This document shows positions 34,400 through 34,696 of a stretch of 34,696 nucleotides of DNA, one piece after another. Under the pieces are notes generated by a model that was not told the DNA's origin, ran no database searches, and saw only the letters and a program-made list of their open reading frames with translations. The DNA is taken from contig CAIQFD010000051.1 of NCBI GenBank assembly GCA_903870995.1, forward strand, positions 1-34,696, given 5' to 3'. Every line of letters starts with the position of its first letter. Within the stretch, counting starts at the first letter, position 1. The position numbers were made by a program, and so were the translations under genes. Origin of the DNA: an uncultured Methylophilaceae bacterium. GTDB lineage: Bacteria > Pseudomonadota > Gammaproteobacteria > Burkholderiales > Methylophilaceae.

Positions 34400-34696
34400 A
34401 TGATGAACCAAACCATTAAAACCCTTAAACTGAGAGTGAAAGACAAGCATAGCAAAGTGCTTTCTCAATGGGCGTTTGAAGTGAATCAAGTCTGGAATGC
34501 GGCTAATGCACTTTCAGCAGAATATAGTTGGGTGCCAATACCTGAAGTTGGATTCATGAACCTTGGCACCTCTGAATATGACTTGCAAAAAGAACTTAAA
34601 ACGGTACGCGCAGAGCGTGGTTTAAGTATCGGTGCAGCTACCGTTCAAGCAGTTATTTCCCAACATGCAAAATCTAGAAAACAGTTTAAGAAAAAC
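34400..34696 (+). CDS. TnpB/OrfB-family protein (5' part, cut by window edge)
   Basis: 99 codons are visible and run off the right edge. The N-terminal KTLKLRVKDKHSKVLSQWAFEVNQVWNAAN (about residues 7-36) resembles TnpB/OrfB of the IS200/IS605 and IS1341 families, and the later SRKQFKKN region continues the match. Such proteins are RNA-guided nucleases of transposons. The catalytic RuvC part lies beyond the window, so it cannot be said whether it is intact. No tnpA is seen on the left side. Two in-frame ATG codons open it (34400, 34403). Confidence 0.75.
   Translation, partial: MMNQTIKTLKLRVKDKHSKVLSQWAFEVNQVWNAANALSAEYSWVPIPEVGFMNLGTSEYDLQKELKTVRAERGLSIGAATVQAVISQHAKSRKQFKKN

Noticed and set aside
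1-34696. CRISPR array, tRNA or rRNA genes
   Set aside because: No regularly spaced repeats and no tRNA- or rRNA-like sequence were seen on either strand.

Overview
The window looks like chromosome of a beta-proteobacterial methylotroph of the family Methylophilaceae, most like Methylotenera or a close relative. The evidence is the combination of tetrahydromethanopterin (H4MPT)-linked formaldehyde oxidation genes, a PQQ biosynthesis operon, the two diagnostic ribulose monophosphate (RuMP) enzymes, and moderate GC with beta-proteobacterial housekeeping genes. The genus is an inference from gene content, not a database match.

Layout. (1) 1-2262, minus: fhcB and the 5' part of fhcA, the start of an fhcBA.. 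operon for the formyltransferase/hydrolase complex. (2) 2482-8268, plus: a compact H4MPT block of beta-RFAP synthase, mtdB, an OrfY-type ATP-grasp protein, mch, a RimK-type ATP-grasp ligase (Orf5 type) and a CitG-like protein (Orf7 type). It mixes oxidation enzymes with cofactor-building enzymes. (3) 8396-14287, plus: gyrA-serC-pheA-hisC, an ordinary housekeeping and amino-acid block. (4) 14279-16615, minus: a membrane PAS-GGDEF-EAL protein. (5) 16881-20302, plus: pqqABCDE, the cofactor pathway for methanol dehydrogenase. (6) 20415-22228, plus: a Bcr/CflA-type MFS exporter and tag. (7) 22229-23319: a small accessory patch with a candidate non-coding RNA, an orphan 175-aa protein and a 50-aa ORF that looks like an R-M enzyme remnant. 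(8) 23320-29875, minus: assimilatory sulfate reduction (cysI, DUF934, APS-reductase-type cysH, cysD, cysN), with fdxA downstream and a TauE/SafE permease upstream; a CysB-like LysR regulator is divergent. (9) 31022-34248, plus: tal, hps, phi and a fae-family gene, each with its own terminator or promoter signals. (10) 34310-34696: hairpins and the 5' part of a TnpB-family gene, cut by the window edge.

How they work together. PQQ serves methanol (or methylamine-linked) oxidation to formaldehyde. Fae family, MtdB, Mch and Fhc carry formaldehyde to formate on H4MPT and methylofuran. Hps, Phi and transaldolase assimilate formaldehyde through RuMP.

The most interesting unexplained signals are a promoter motif TGCGCTAYAA with inverted repeats shared by the beta-RFAP synthase and hps promoters, a well-delimited candidate sRNA at about 22297-22427, the separation of hps and phi by a strong terminator, palindrome and attenuator-like structures ahead of the fae-family gene, and a lone tnpB preceded by hairpins. 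I found no convincing wholly new multi-gene system.
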